Part shown: piece after piece, positions 1 through 8,261 of the stretch | How the letters are laid out: each line of letters opens with the position of its first letter | Numbering within the stretch: position 1 is the stretch's first letter | Assembly: GCF_000239775.1 (NCBI RefSeq) | Contig: NZ_CAFI01000067.1 | Coordinates: 1-62,332 of the forward strand | From: Bradyrhizobium sp. ORS 375 | GTDB lineage: Bacteria; Pseudomonadota; Alphaproteobacteria; Rhizobiales; Xanthobacteraceae | Reading direction: 5' to 3' | DNA length: 62,332 nucleotides | The notes under the pieces: model-generated | Database searches by the model: none | Seen by the model: the letters and a program-made list of their open reading frames with translations, nothing else | What the model was told of the DNA's origin: nothing | Translations under genes and position numbers: made by a program

Positions 1-603
1 ATGCAGGATGGTGACGACGAAGTTCAAAGAGCCCAGTGTTGTGGAGATCCCGAGCATGATGTTGGCCAGGGCATAGAAGTCGATGTTCAGTCCCGGGTTG
101 AACGTCTTCGACGCGTAGGGCACGTAATCGAACCAGCCGTCGTTTGGCGCTGCGCCGAGAGCAAAGCCGACGTAAAGGTAAATCCCGGACAGCACGAAGA
201 GCCAGTAGGTGAATGCGTTGAGTCGCGGCATTGCCATGTCGCGGGTGCCGATCACCAGCGGTTGCAGGTAGACGCTGAAGCCGGTCAGGATCGGGAAGGC
301 GTACCACAGGATCATGGTCGCGCCGTGCATCGTGAACAGCTCATTGTACTGTTCGGGCGTCAGCACGGTCAGGTTGGGCTGGGCAAGCTGGATGCGAAAG
401 ATCAGCGCCTCGATGCCGCCGACGATCAGGAAGATGAAGGCGGTCACGACGTAGCGCAGCCCGATCTCCTTGTGATCGACGGAAGACAGCCAGCCGATCA
501 CGCCCGGTTTGGTCTCCCACAGGCTGTGCAGCTTCTCGGCGAGCGGCGAGGCATAGTCGCGCACCGCAAGTCGGGGGACGCGATCATATTCCGCGGCGGT
601 CAT
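1..603 (-). CDS. coxA: Cytochrome c oxidase subunit I, N-terminal 201 residues (cut by window edge)
   Basis: Haem-copper oxidase catalytic subunit, which reduces oxygen and pumps protons in the cytoplasmic membrane. The reading frame is open to base 1, so only the N-terminal 201 residues are seen. Visible are the lead-in SSVDHKEIGLRY, a first membrane helix, and the helix-II segment TMHGATMILWY whose His is a haem a ligand, followed by QPLVIGTRDMAMPRLNAF, all typical of the mitochondrial-like (A-family) oxidases. It starts 11 bases after the coxB stop, so it belongs to the minus-strand operon beginning with the PQQ dehydrogenase. The haem-copper centre and the K/D proton channels lie outside the window. 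Confidence 0.95.
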   Translation of the reverse strand, partial: MTAAEYDRVPRLAVRDYASPLAEKLHSLWETKPGVIGWLSSVDHKEIGLRYVVTAFIFLIVGGIEALIFRIQLAQPNLTVLTPEQYNELFTMHGATMILWYAFPILTGFSVYLQPLVIGTRDMAMPRLNAFTYWLFVLSGIYLYVGFALGAAPNDGWFDYVPYASKTFNPGLNIDFYALANIMLGISTTLGSLNFVVTILH

Positions 604-614
604 CGGCGGCTCCC

Positions 615-1685
615 TTATTTCAGCGTCTCGACATATTGCCGGATCAGCGTGAGCTGCTCGCCCGATAGGCCGAGGCGCGGCATCCGGTTGCCCGGCTTGA
701 TGTGCTGCGGATCGGCAATCCAGGCCGCGAGATTGCCGGTGTTGTTGGGCACGGTGTCGGCTGCGATGGCGCGCCGGCTCATGACGTGGGTGAGGTCAGG
801 GCCGAGGATGCCGCCGGCCTCGGTGCCGCGGACGGTGTGACAGATGCCGCAGCGGGTCCTGAACAGGCCTTGGCCGGATTGCGGCTCCGGTGCGTCGGTC
901 GCCTTGGCTGGCTGCAGCTGTTGCTGCCGCCATTGCGCATAGGCATCGGGCGGCGACGCGATCACCTCGAACGCCATATGGGCGTGCTGCTGGCCGCAAT
1001 ATTCGCCGCATTGGCCGCGGTAGACGCCTTCGTGGTCGGCCTGCAGCCAGGTCTGGTTCTCCTGCCCGGGGATAACGTCCGTCTTGCCGGCGAGCTTCGG
1101 GACCCAGAATGAATGGATCACGTCGGGGCCGCGCAGCTTGACCTCCACTACTTGCCCGACCGGAATATGAATCTCGTTCGCGGTGGTGAATTCCTCCGAC
1201 GGCTTGTCGGAGAGGTAGCGCACCTCCCACCACCATTGATGTGCGGTTATCTGGAGCCGGACTGCCGCGGGCCCGGGTTGTGGACCAGTGCGCGCCAGTG
1301 TTCCGAATGTCCAGACCGTCGTGAACACGAGCACTGCCGTCGAAACACCCGCGCCGATATAGATCCACGATGCGCCGCCACTGGGACGATTGATTGCCGC
1401 TTGTCCCGGCATTTGCGGCGGCGGCAGGCCGCGGCGGCGGAAGATGCCGGCGAGGAGTAATCCGCTGACAATCGCGATCACCAGGATCGATACGGCGGTC
1501 GAGAACCACAACAGATGCGCGATCGACTGCGCGCGCGATCCGTGGGTCCACCAGTAGTCCAGCGGTGTCTCCGCGGCTCGCGCGGCGCTGGACGCAAGCA
1601 GCGCGCAGGTCGTGGCGGCGCACAGGCTCAGACCTCGGACGCCACGTCCGCCGACCTCCGGTCGGCTATGGTCGCGTCTGGTCAT
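615..1685 (-). CDS. coxB: Cytochrome c oxidase subunit II with fused C-terminal cytochrome c domain
   Basis: Electron-entry subunit of the oxidase, 356 residues. It has an N-terminal export signal ending near SSAARAAE, two membrane helices, then the periplasmic cupredoxin domain with the CuA ligands: His in VIHSFWVP, the Cys-x3-Cys of QCGEYCGQ, and His and Met in QQHAHMAF. A class I cytochrome c domain follows, with haem motif CGICH about 80 residues from the end and a late Met in NRMPRLG as likely axial ligand. This is the caa3-type architecture, so soluble cytochrome c can be bypassed. The ATG overlaps the upstream cytochrome gene's stop (TGATG), which fixes the start and implies translational coupling. 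Confidence 0.94.
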   Translation of the reverse strand: MTRRDHSRPEVGGRGVRGLSLCAATTCALLASSAARAAETPLDYWWTHGSRAQSIAHLLWFSTAVSILVIAIVSGLLLAGIFRRRGLPPPQMPGQAAINRPSGGASWIYIGAGVSTAVLVFTTVWTFGTLARTGPQPGPAAVRLQITAHQWWWEVRYLSDKPSEEFTTANEIHIPVGQVVEVKLRGPDVIHSFWVPKLAGKTDVIPGQENQTWLQADHEGVYRGQCGEYCGQQHAHMAFEVIASPPDAYAQWRQQQLQPAKATDAPEPQSGQGLFRTRCGICHTVRGTEAGGILGPDLTHVMSRRAIAADTVPNNTGNLAAWIADPQHIKPGNRMPRLGLSGEQLTLIRQYVETLK

Positions 1686-2305
1686 CAGGGTTTCTGGCCT
1701 TGACTGAAGGTCTCCGTTGCGGTCCACGGATCGACCCTCGGGCCCTTTTCGGCCGGGATCTGCTCGATCGCCGGCGATAGCGGCGCGGCAGAGAAAGTCC
1801 GACCCCACTCGGTCGTCGGCTCGTTGCTGATCTTGCCGATATAGCTGACGAGATCCCAGATCACGGAATCCGGCAGCACCGCGCCCCAGGCCGGCATGCC
1901 ATTGGGGCGTCCTTGATAGATCGACAGGTAGATGTTGGCCGGCGTCGATCCGTAGATGAAGACACTGTTGCTCAGCGCTGGCCCCATCCCGCCGCCGCCA
2001 TTTGGTGCATGGCAGCCGACGCAGTTCATGCTGATGAAAGTGTTCATGCCGCGTTCGGCCGATTGCGGGTCGCCAGCGGCAGGATTTTTCAGAGCAGGGG
2101 CCGTGGACAGGCCGCCCGGCGTCAGATGGCTGACAGGAACCTGCAACAGCGTGCTCGCCCGACCGCCGGCGATCTCGGCTCCGGCGTTGGGCGAGGGGGT
2201 ATCGGACGGTGTGGCCTCCGCTCGAGGCACGGCATTGGGTTCGAGCGCGATGACACCGGCTATCAGCAGCACGCTGGCAACAGACAGGACAGCAACAGAG
2301 CGCAT
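1685..2305 (-). CDS. Exported c-type cytochrome, single haem
   Basis: A 206-residue periplasmic or membrane-anchored monohaem cytochrome. Residues 1-20 form a hydrophobic export signal, possibly uncleaved. The haem motif CVGCH follows at about residue 95, and a downstream GMPAWG supplies the probable Met ligand. Lying between the XoxJ-like gene (1-base gap) and coxB (stop/start overlap), it is the natural carrier from the PQQ dehydrogenase to the CuA site, the role played by XoxG/MxaG in methylotrophs. Sequence similarity to those cytochromes cL cannot be judged by eye, so the carrier role is inferred from position. Confidence 0.85.
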   Translation of the reverse strand: MRSVAVLSVASVLLIAGVIALEPNAVPRAEATPSDTPSPNAGAEIAGGRASTLLQVPVSHLTPGGLSTAPALKNPAAGDPQSAERGMNTFISMNCVGCHAPNGGGGMGPALSNSVFIYGSTPANIYLSIYQGRPNGMPAWGAVLPDSVIWDLVSYIGKISNEPTTEWGRTFSAAPLSPAIEQIPAEKGPRVDPWTATETFSQGQKP

Positions 2306-2306
2306 C

Positions 2307-3143
2307 TCAATGTCCTCCCGATGCCGTCTGTACCGGCTCGACCAGCGGCACGCCGTAGCCCGTCAGCAGCGCCGAAATCGCGGCCTTGTGGGCTTCAATG
2401 AAGGCGTTGAGGCGGTCGCGTAGCGCGTCGTCGCCCTTGCGCACGCCCATCGTGATTGCGAACTGAAAGCGCAGCGGCGCGAACCGGCCATCATCATCGA
2501 TCGGGGTCACCAACAGCGGCACCTGCGATCGTTTTGCGAAATAGCCCGCGAGCGGGCCCCAGGCCGCGGCAATATCGACGTCTCCATCGGTCACAGCATC
2601 GATCAATCGGGCCGGCGGATTAGGCTCGCGATAGTCACCGTAAATTGGATAGCCCCTGAGATTGTCAACGATGCCTTCCTGTCCCAGCGCATGTACGGGG
2701 GGCGGGTTGTTGCCGTCGTCGCCGATCAGGTGCACGCCGATGCTCAGTGCATGCAGCCGCGAGTCTTCAAGCGATGCGAGATCGAGATGACGGTCCGCGC
2801 GCGAAACGAAGACGTAGGTGGAGCGATAGTAAGGCTTCGTCGTCTCGACCAGATCATAATGCTCGGGTACGCCCATCACGACGTCGCATAATCCTGCTTT
2901 GAGCGTTCGACGCACGAAGCCACGCCGCTGCGGCCACCATGTGTAGGTCACGCTCCAGCCAAGCGTCTTCGCCACCATCTCGGCGAGCCTGTTCTCAAAG
3001 CCCTCGCCAGCCTGGTTCGAGAACGGCAGATTGTTCGGGTCGGCGCAGACGCGCAGCGCTGGTGCATACACCGGCTCCTCCGCCAAGGCGGGAGCGGCGA
3101 TCCAGAGCGCCGCGAGCAGCGCCGTGTCAGTGAGTCGGCGCAT
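2307..3143 (-). CDS. XoxJ/MoxJ-like quinoprotein-dehydrogenase-associated periplasmic protein
   Basis: A 278-residue exported protein of the periplasmic solute-binding fold. A signal peptide ends near PALAEEP, then RVCADPNNLPFSN, the usual opening of MoxJ/XoxJ proteins, and later WWPQRRGFVRRTL and GDVDIAAAWGPLAG, both common in this family. XoxJ-type proteins accompany PQQ methanol or alcohol dehydrogenases and are thought to help assemble or activate them; they are not ordinary ABC transport receptors. The start at 3143 overlaps the dehydrogenase's stop by 17 bases, and a longer open frame upstream lacks a signal peptide. The neighbours support the assignment. Confidence 0.87.
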   Translation of the reverse strand: MRRLTDTALLAALWIAAPALAEEPVYAPALRVCADPNNLPFSNQAGEGFENRLAEMVAKTLGWSVTYTWWPQRRGFVRRTLKAGLCDVVMGVPEHYDLVETTKPYYRSTYVFVSRADRHLDLASLEDSRLHALSIGVHLIGDDGNNPPPVHALGQEGIVDNLRGYPIYGDYREPNPPARLIDAVTDGDVDIAAAWGPLAGYFAKRSQVPLLVTPIDDDGRFAPLRFQFAITMGVRKGDDALRDRLNAFIEAHKAAISALLTGYGVPLVEPVQTASGGH

Positions 3144-5019
3144 CGGTCTTCTCCTGGTCCCGGGCGGCCGGTTGCGTGGTCTGGGGCGAGGGTTGCTGAG
3201 TTGCGTGCTGCGCGGCGTTGCCGACCTTGAACACCAGGAGCTCGCTGCCTCCAGCCGTATAGAATGGCAAATCTTGCGTCGCGCCGGTGAAGCCGAGCGC
3301 ACTGTTGCGCACGCGTGGATCCACCTCGGCATTCGCGACCACGCCGGGCCAGCCCCCGACGCCGGAGAGGATCGCCACATATTGCTGGCCATCGCTGCCG
3401 CGATAGGTAACGGGCTGGCCGATGAAGCCGGAGCCGGCGCGGAACTGCCAAAGCACCTCACCGGTCCTGGCGTTCACCGCCTTGAACATCCGGTCCATGG
3501 TGCCGTAGAAGGCGACATCACCCGCGGTCACCAGTGTGCCGGACCACACCGGCAGCTTCTCGTGGATCTCCCAGACCTTTTTGCGGGCGACCGGATCCCA
3601 AGCCATGAACTCGCCGCGATAGCCGCCGGGGCCGGCGAACATGTCGACGTCGGCACCGACGAACGGCGTGCCGGCGATATAGCCAACCTCGCTCGCCCGG
3701 AAGTTCATGCACAGATGCTGATGCGGTACGTAGAGCAGCTTCGTGCGCGGTGACCATGCCGTCGGCTGCCAGTCCTTGGCGCCTGGCGCGGTGGGGCAGA
3801 TGTTCTCGACAGTTTTGCCGAGCACCGGGGTCTTCTCTTCGTTCGGGATGATGCGTCCGGTCTTGAGATCGACTCCCTTGTAGGCGTTAATCAACTCGTA
3901 GGCGTCGGCAGAGATGACCTCGCCCGTGGTGCGGTCGATGACATACATGTAGCCGTTGCGTCCGGGATGGATCAGCGCCTTGCGCGTCTTGCCGCCGATG
4001 TCGAGATCGACAAGGACATTCTCGTTGATCTCGTCATGATCGAACAGATCGTGAGGATTGACCTGGTAGGCCCATTTGGCATGACCCGTATCGATGTCGC
4101 GCCCGAAGATCGTCGAGCTCCAGAGATTGTCGCCCTTGCGTTGATTGGCGTTCCAGGGACTCGGATTCGCAGTGCCGAAGAAGATCATGTTGAGTGCCGG
4201 ATCGAACGACACCCAGCCCCACATCGTGCCGCCGCCGACGCGCCAGCGGTCCGCCGGCCAGCTGGTGACGCCGAGGTCCTTGCCCTTGAGGGAATCATAG
4301 AATGGCTTGAAATCGTCGCCGATCAGGACGTCCTTGTCCGGCCCGGTCGCGTAGGCGCGCCATGCGATGGCGCCGGTGTTCTCGTCGAGTGCGGTGACCC
4401 AGCCGCGCACGCCAAGCTCGCCACCGCTGTTGCCGACGATGACCTTACCCTTGGCGACGATGGGGGCCATCGTGACGGTCTCGCCCTTGTTGATCTCGCC
4501 GAGCTTGGTGTGCCAGATCTCCTTGCCGGTCTTGGCGTCGATGGCGACGGTGTTGTCGTCGAGCGTGTTGAGGAAGACCTTGCCGTTATCGAACGCGAGC
4601 CCGCGGTTCACGACGTCGCAACAGGCGACACCTTTCGCCGCCGGCTCGGGCTTGGGTGCATACGACCACTTCAGCTCGCCCGTTGTGGCATCGAGAGCGA
4701 AAACGCGGTTCGGATAGGGACCATCGTAGGGGCCGACCACATACATCGTTCCGTCGATGATGATGGGCGCCGCCTCCTGGCCGCGATCGACGCCGACGGA
4801 AAATGTCCAGGCGAGCTGCAACTGTCCGGCATTGCCAGTGTTGATCTGGTCGAGGGCACTATAGCGGGTGTTGGCGTAGTCCCGCGCCGGCATCGGCCAC
4901 TGCGCCGGATCCTGCATGCGGCGTTCGAGGTCGCTCTGCTGCCCGATGGCGGCCGGGAGCCAGGCAGCCAGACCGCAGATTGCCGCAAGCCGTGCAGCAC
5001 GAAGAGCTGGAGCTAACAT
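3127..5019 (-). CDS. PQQ-dependent alcohol dehydrogenase, lanthanide (XoxF-like) type
   Basis: Periplasmic quinoprotein of 630 residues with a signal peptide (ending near PAAIGQQ) and the eight-bladed propeller repeats of methanol/ethanol dehydrogenases. The vicinal Cys-Cys that stacks on PQQ is in GVACCDVV. The catalytic region reads NPHDLFDHDEINEN: the catalytic Asp is followed two residues later by a second Asp. That Asp+2 is the known signature of lanthanide-binding enzymes (XoxF, ExaF/PedH) and is Ala in Ca-type MxaF. GDNLWSSTIF and GRNGYMYVIDR also fit. The ATG at 5019 has GGAG upstream and gives a proper signal peptide. First gene of an operon running through coxA. The substrate (methanol, ethanol or other) is not decidable. 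The 293 bases upstream hold no gene that I can support. Confidence 0.88.
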   Translation of the reverse strand: MLAPALRAARLAAICGLAAWLPAAIGQQSDLERRMQDPAQWPMPARDYANTRYSALDQINTGNAGQLQLAWTFSVGVDRGQEAAPIIIDGTMYVVGPYDGPYPNRVFALDATTGELKWSYAPKPEPAAKGVACCDVVNRGLAFDNGKVFLNTLDDNTVAIDAKTGKEIWHTKLGEINKGETVTMAPIVAKGKVIVGNSGGELGVRGWVTALDENTGAIAWRAYATGPDKDVLIGDDFKPFYDSLKGKDLGVTSWPADRWRVGGGTMWGWVSFDPALNMIFFGTANPSPWNANQRKGDNLWSSTIFGRDIDTGHAKWAYQVNPHDLFDHDEINENVLVDLDIGGKTRKALIHPGRNGYMYVIDRTTGEVISADAYELINAYKGVDLKTGRIIPNEEKTPVLGKTVENICPTAPGAKDWQPTAWSPRTKLLYVPHQHLCMNFRASEVGYIAGTPFVGADVDMFAGPGGYRGEFMAWDPVARKKVWEIHEKLPVWSGTLVTAGDVAFYGTMDRMFKAVNARTGEVLWQFRAGSGFIGQPVTYRGSDGQQYVAILSGVGGWPGVVANAEVDPRVRNSALGFTGATQDLPFYTAGGSELLVFKVGNAAQHATQQPSPQTTQPAARDQEKTDAPTH

Positions 5020-5312
5020 AGGTTGCTGGTCTCCGCCTGGCGGACAGCGATATGGGTGCTGCCGCGACGTACAAACGATGCGGCCCAGGACTGTTCCTAA
5101 AAATCGCCTCCAACACTGCGGCCCATGGAGGAGAAGTCTCATAAACTTCGAGAGGTGATCAGGGTCGGACCTCGCAGACGCGCGAACCAATAACAAGACG
5201 GTACGCCAGCGAACCATACTTATTAGCGTCTGGAGGTTGAGCGCGCCTCAATGAAGGAGCATTGATCATGGTACCTGATATTTCAGGCGCCTCATTGTAA
5301 ACTGCGTGAGAG

Positions 5313-6386
5313 CTAAGGTGGCTGCCGTGGCTCGGAGGATGGGCTGGCCAGCAGCCCAGCGGCAACGGCCAACGCGGCACCTATTGCGGTCGCAATCGTA
5401 CGACGCCAAGCGGCTTCCGATTCAGGCAATCCGGTCAACGCGATCAGGAAGACAACCGTCGCCGTGATGGTAAACGAAAAGGCGGCATAGTTGACTCGTT
5501 GAACAGCATAGGTGGCCCACGCGAGAACAACGACACCGGAAGCGAGGACGATGCTGTCAGGACGGACGATGACTGCAAAGAGCGTTGCGGAAATTGCGCC
5601 TGCCAGCGTCCCGGCGACGCGTTGAGCTGTCCTGTTCAGAGTATCGCGGCGCTTGGGTTGAAGGATGATGAGGGCGGTCATCGGGACCCAATATCCATTG
5701 CCCAGATGCAGCAAACGCTCGATCAGGATCGCCATGCTGACCATGCCGCCGGCGACGGCCGCATAGCGGAGTTCAGCGCGTCCCGTTACAGCACGTCGCA
5801 AAATGTGAATGAGCTGGGCCGATTGTGATCGTGTCGGCGCCGGATCTGCCGGAGCTTCGCTTCGTGCAGCACCGAAGGGGTGCCAATGCCACGCGATCAC
5901 AATGATCAGGGTTTGCAGACCTGCGCCGATGAGGACAAACAGGCCTCGCATCAGCGCGTCGGACCAGTCCGATGGAGCGCTGGCGGCCAGCAAGAATGCG
6001 ATCGACCATTGCAGGGTCAGCCACCATGGCGCTTGGCCGTACTGAGTGGCGAATCCGCAAATGGCTGCGATCCCGCCGCCTACGAGTGCGCTCCCGAGCA
6101 GATTGTCGGAGAGCAATGCGCCGAGTGATCCACACACGCCCATCCCGAGCCCGGCCAGGATCATCGGTGCGGAGCGCAACCGGGACAGGCGCTGGTGGGC
6201 TCCAAATCCGGTGGGGAATGCGCCCATTGTCGCCGCCATGCCGGCCTGCAAAGATGCTGGTACGAGCGAGGCGAGCAGAGAGGCGGCGACTGCGATCGTC
6301 GAAACGTTGGCGGCGGCGAGCTGAAGCGCGGACCACTTGAATTCGAATGCCGCCTTGAGTGGCGACTGCCTCGCAGCTGGTTTCAT
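5313..6386 (-). CDS. FUSC-family inner-membrane transporter (aromatic acid exporter type)
   Basis: A 357-residue membrane protein with two blocks of about five to six hydrophobic helices separated by a charged stretch near residues 170-200. This is the duplicated layout of the fusaric-acid-resistance/AaeB (FUSC) family, which exports aromatic or other weak acids. The segment YWVPMTALIILQPKRRDTLNRTAQRVAGTLAGA is, in part, the family hallmark (xxGYWVPMT followed by a basic loop). It lacks the long soluble domain of full AaeB proteins. An exact EcfG-type promoter lies about 225 bases upstream on the same strand, suggesting stress control. Confidence 0.8.
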   Translation of the reverse strand: MKPAARQSPLKAAFEFKWSALQLAAANVSTIAVAASLLASLVPASLQAGMAATMGAFPTGFGAHQRLSRLRSAPMILAGLGMGVCGSLGALLSDNLLGSALVGGGIAAICGFATQYGQAPWWLTLQWSIAFLLAASAPSDWSDALMRGLFVLIGAGLQTLIIVIAWHWHPFGAARSEAPADPAPTRSQSAQLIHILRRAVTGRAELRYAAVAGGMVSMAILIERLLHLGNGYWVPMTALIILQPKRRDTLNRTAQRVAGTLAGAISATLFAVIVRPDSIVLASGVVVLAWATYAVQRVNYAAFSFTITATVVFLIALTGLPESEAAWRRTIATAIGAALAVAAGLLASPSSEPRQPP

Positions 6387-6612
6387 TCAGGAGTATCACC
6401 TCTGCGTTCGGCCATCGGTGCCTCCGCTCTGATCCACGGCGATGCTGGCCCGTCGTTGGCTCGCTCCGGTCCTGCGCAAGCTTTAAGGAGGCGTCTCGAA
6501 ATAGGCGAAGCTGCCCGCCAGCGCATACCGCCTTCACATCGTTGACCTGTGCGCCAAGCCTGTAGAAGCCAGACGTCAGCCTCCAACCCGATCTACGTCA
6601 GCAATGCTGGCG

Positions 6613-6637
6613 AACGTCTGCGTATCGGCCTCGTTCC
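6613..6637 (-). promoter_or_regulatory. EcfG-type promoter, exact match, reading toward FUSC gene
   Basis: Minus-strand GGAAC, 16 bases, CGTT: an exact fit to the general-stress sigma (EcfG/RpoE2) promoter of alphaproteobacteria. The first start codon downstream is that of the FUSC gene at 6386, so the leader would be about 220 bases. No convincing small gene is seen in between. Confidence 0.65.
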
Positions 6638-6731
6638 TGGGCGAGGGGTGGCTCTCGGTCAGATAGCAACCCTGCGCATTCTGCATCGTTGGTCGTCGAA
6701 ATCGAATCGACTGACATCGAGGAGGTGGCAA

Positions 6732-6884
6732 ATGGCTGCACACGCTGGCGAGACGGCAGAAGAGACCGGCGACTTCCGCTGCGAGCGATGTCACTAGACC
6801 GCCCACGTGACCAAGGGACAGAAGATCCCCAAATGCTCTCACTGCGGTCGCGCGACCTACGACACCCGCCGCAACGAGCAATGG
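6732..6884 (+). pseudogene. Inactivated copy of 50-residue zinc-ribbon protein
   Basis: Codon-by-codon homologue of the intact zinc-ribbon gene at 47980-48132. It opens identically (MAAHAGETAEETGDF) and keeps the first knuckle CERC, but codon 22, CAA in the intact copy, is TAG here. After the stop the frame continues with VTKGQKIPKCSHCG, preserving the second knuckle, and the terminal stop is also lost (TGG). Most other differences are third-base and synonymous, so the gene was under protein-level selection until recently. The GGAGG and the GTTGGTCGTCGAA segment upstream are shared with the intact copy, showing that the duplication included the leader. Confidence 0.82.
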
Positions 6885-6903
6885 TTTGTAGCGCCGGACG
6901 TTA

Positions 6904-6928
6904 GGAACGGGCATCTCGAAGCTCCGTT
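6904..6928 (+). promoter_or_regulatory. EcfG-type promoter, exact match, upstream of Zn alcohol dehydrogenase
   Basis: GGAAC, 16 bases, CGTT on the plus strand, ending 35 bases before the dehydrogenase ATG at 6964. This spacing leaves a normal short leader with the ribosome-binding site GAGAGAGT. Confidence 0.75.
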
Positions 6929-6963
6929 GCACGGTACATATCTCGAGCTGCGGAGAGAGTGGC

Positions 6964-8178
6964 ATGAAGGCGGTTGTCTATCACGACAAGGGCGATATCC
7001 GGCTCGAAGAGGTGACCGATCCCACGATCGACCAGCCGACCGACGCGATCGTGCGATTGACGGCCTCGGCCATCTGCGGCACCGATCTCCACTTCGTCCG
7101 AGGCTCGTTCGCCGGCATGGAGCCGGGCACGATCCTGGGCCACGAGGGCGTTGGAATCGTGGAGCAGGTGGGACCGTTGGTCCGCAACTTCCGACCGGGT
7201 GATCGCGTCGTGATCGGCTCGACCATCGCCTGCGGTTACTGCTCCTATTGCCGGGCTGGCTATTTCGCCCAATGCGACAACGCCAATCCGCACGGCAAAC
7301 GTTCTGGGACGGCGTTCTTCGGTGGCCCGGGTCCGACCGGCCCGTGGAACGGATTGCAGGCCGAAAAGGCTCGGATTCCGTATGCCCATATCGGCATGGT
7401 CAAGATCCCTGACAGCGTCACGGATGACCAGGCGATCCTCGTCTCGGACATCTTTCCGACCGGCTATTTCGGTGCCGATCTCGCCGATATCCATGAGGGG
7501 TCCACCGTGGCCGTGTTCGGTTGCGGCCCGGTCGGCCAGTTCGTGATCGCGAGCGCAAGGCTGATGGGAGCAGGTCGCATCATCGCCGTCGACCACCACC
7601 CCGATCGGCTCAAGATGGCGCAGCAACAGGGGGCCGAGGTCGTGAATTTCGACAATGAGGGTCCGGTCCAGACCATCGTCGAGATGACGGGCGGCATCGG
7701 AGTCGATCGCGCGATCGATGCGGTCGGTGTTGATGCCGAGCACGCGCATCACCACGCCGCGGCCTCCGATAATCTCCGCACTGCGCTCGATTCCGCCGCG
7801 CATGCCGTCGAGCCCGAGGTTACCGATGCTGGCCCGCACGCTTACACGCCTGGTGACGCGCCTGGGCAGGCGTTGGACTGGGCTGTGCAGGCGCTCGCCA
7901 AGGCCGGTACGTTGTCGATCATCGGCGTCTATCCGCCCACCCAGCGCGAGTTTCCGATTGGGGAGGCCATGAACAAGAACCTCACGATCAAAATGGGGAA
8001 TTGCAATCACCGCAAATATATTCCGCACCTTCTCGATCTGATCGCGTCTGGGGTCATCGACCCACTCAAGGTCCTGACAAAGACCGAGCCTATGGGGTCT
8101 GTGATCGCAGCTTACGAAGCCTTCGACGCACGACGACCGGGCTGGTTAAAGGTTGAGTTGAAGCCGGGAGCGGATTAG
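6964..8178 (+). CDS. Zinc-dependent alcohol dehydrogenase, formaldehyde-dehydrogenase-like
   Basis: A 404-residue MDR-superfamily enzyme. Catalytic zinc ligands are seen in SAICGTDLHFV and GHEGVGIVEQVG; the structural-zinc loop follows in IACGYCSYCRAGYFAQC with four Cys; the Rossmann nucleotide-binding motif is AVFGCGPVGQFV and the Asp in IIAVDHHPDR suggests NAD. Length and the long insert after the Rossmann fold fit the glutathione-independent formaldehyde dehydrogenase branch rather than short alcohol dehydrogenases. Beside the FUSC exporter and, further down, an aldehyde dehydrogenase, it may take part in aldehyde detoxification. An exact EcfG-type promoter precedes it. The true substrate is unknown. 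Confidence 0.88.
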   Translation: MKAVVYHDKGDIRLEEVTDPTIDQPTDAIVRLTASAICGTDLHFVRGSFAGMEPGTILGHEGVGIVEQVGPLVRNFRPGDRVVIGSTIACGYCSYCRAGYFAQCDNANPHGKRSGTAFFGGPGPTGPWNGLQAEKARIPYAHIGMVKIPDSVTDDQAILVSDIFPTGYFGADLADIHEGSTVAVFGCGPVGQFVIASARLMGAGRIIAVDHHPDRLKMAQQQGAEVVNFDNEGPVQTIVEMTGGIGVDRAIDAVGVDAEHAHHHAAASDNLRTALDSAAHAVEPEVTDAGPHAYTPGDAPGQALDWAVQALAKAGTLSIIGVYPPTQREFPIGEAMNKNLTIKMGNCNHRKYIPHLLDLIASGVIDPLKVLTKTEPMGSVIAAYEAFDARRPGWLKVELKPGAD

Positions 8179-8261
8179 CGGAGACACGCGAGCTCGTTGC
8201 GGGACTGCGAAGACGGCCGTCCACCGGCACGTCGAGAGATCGCAGGCTGATCGGATGCCAG

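Noticed and set aside
5074-5097. GGAAC and CGTT upstream of the PQQ alcohol dehydrogenase on the minus strand
   Set aside because: The spacer is 15 bases, outside the 16-17 range of the other sites, so I did not count it as an EcfG promoter.
6807-7202. GTG-started frame that continues the zinc ribbon into the alcohol dehydrogenase
   Set aside because: It contains only the second knuckle and then runs out of frame across the dehydrogenase gene. It is the remnant after the amber stop, not a separate gene. Programmed read-through of the TAG was considered but nothing supports it, and the terminal stop is lost too.
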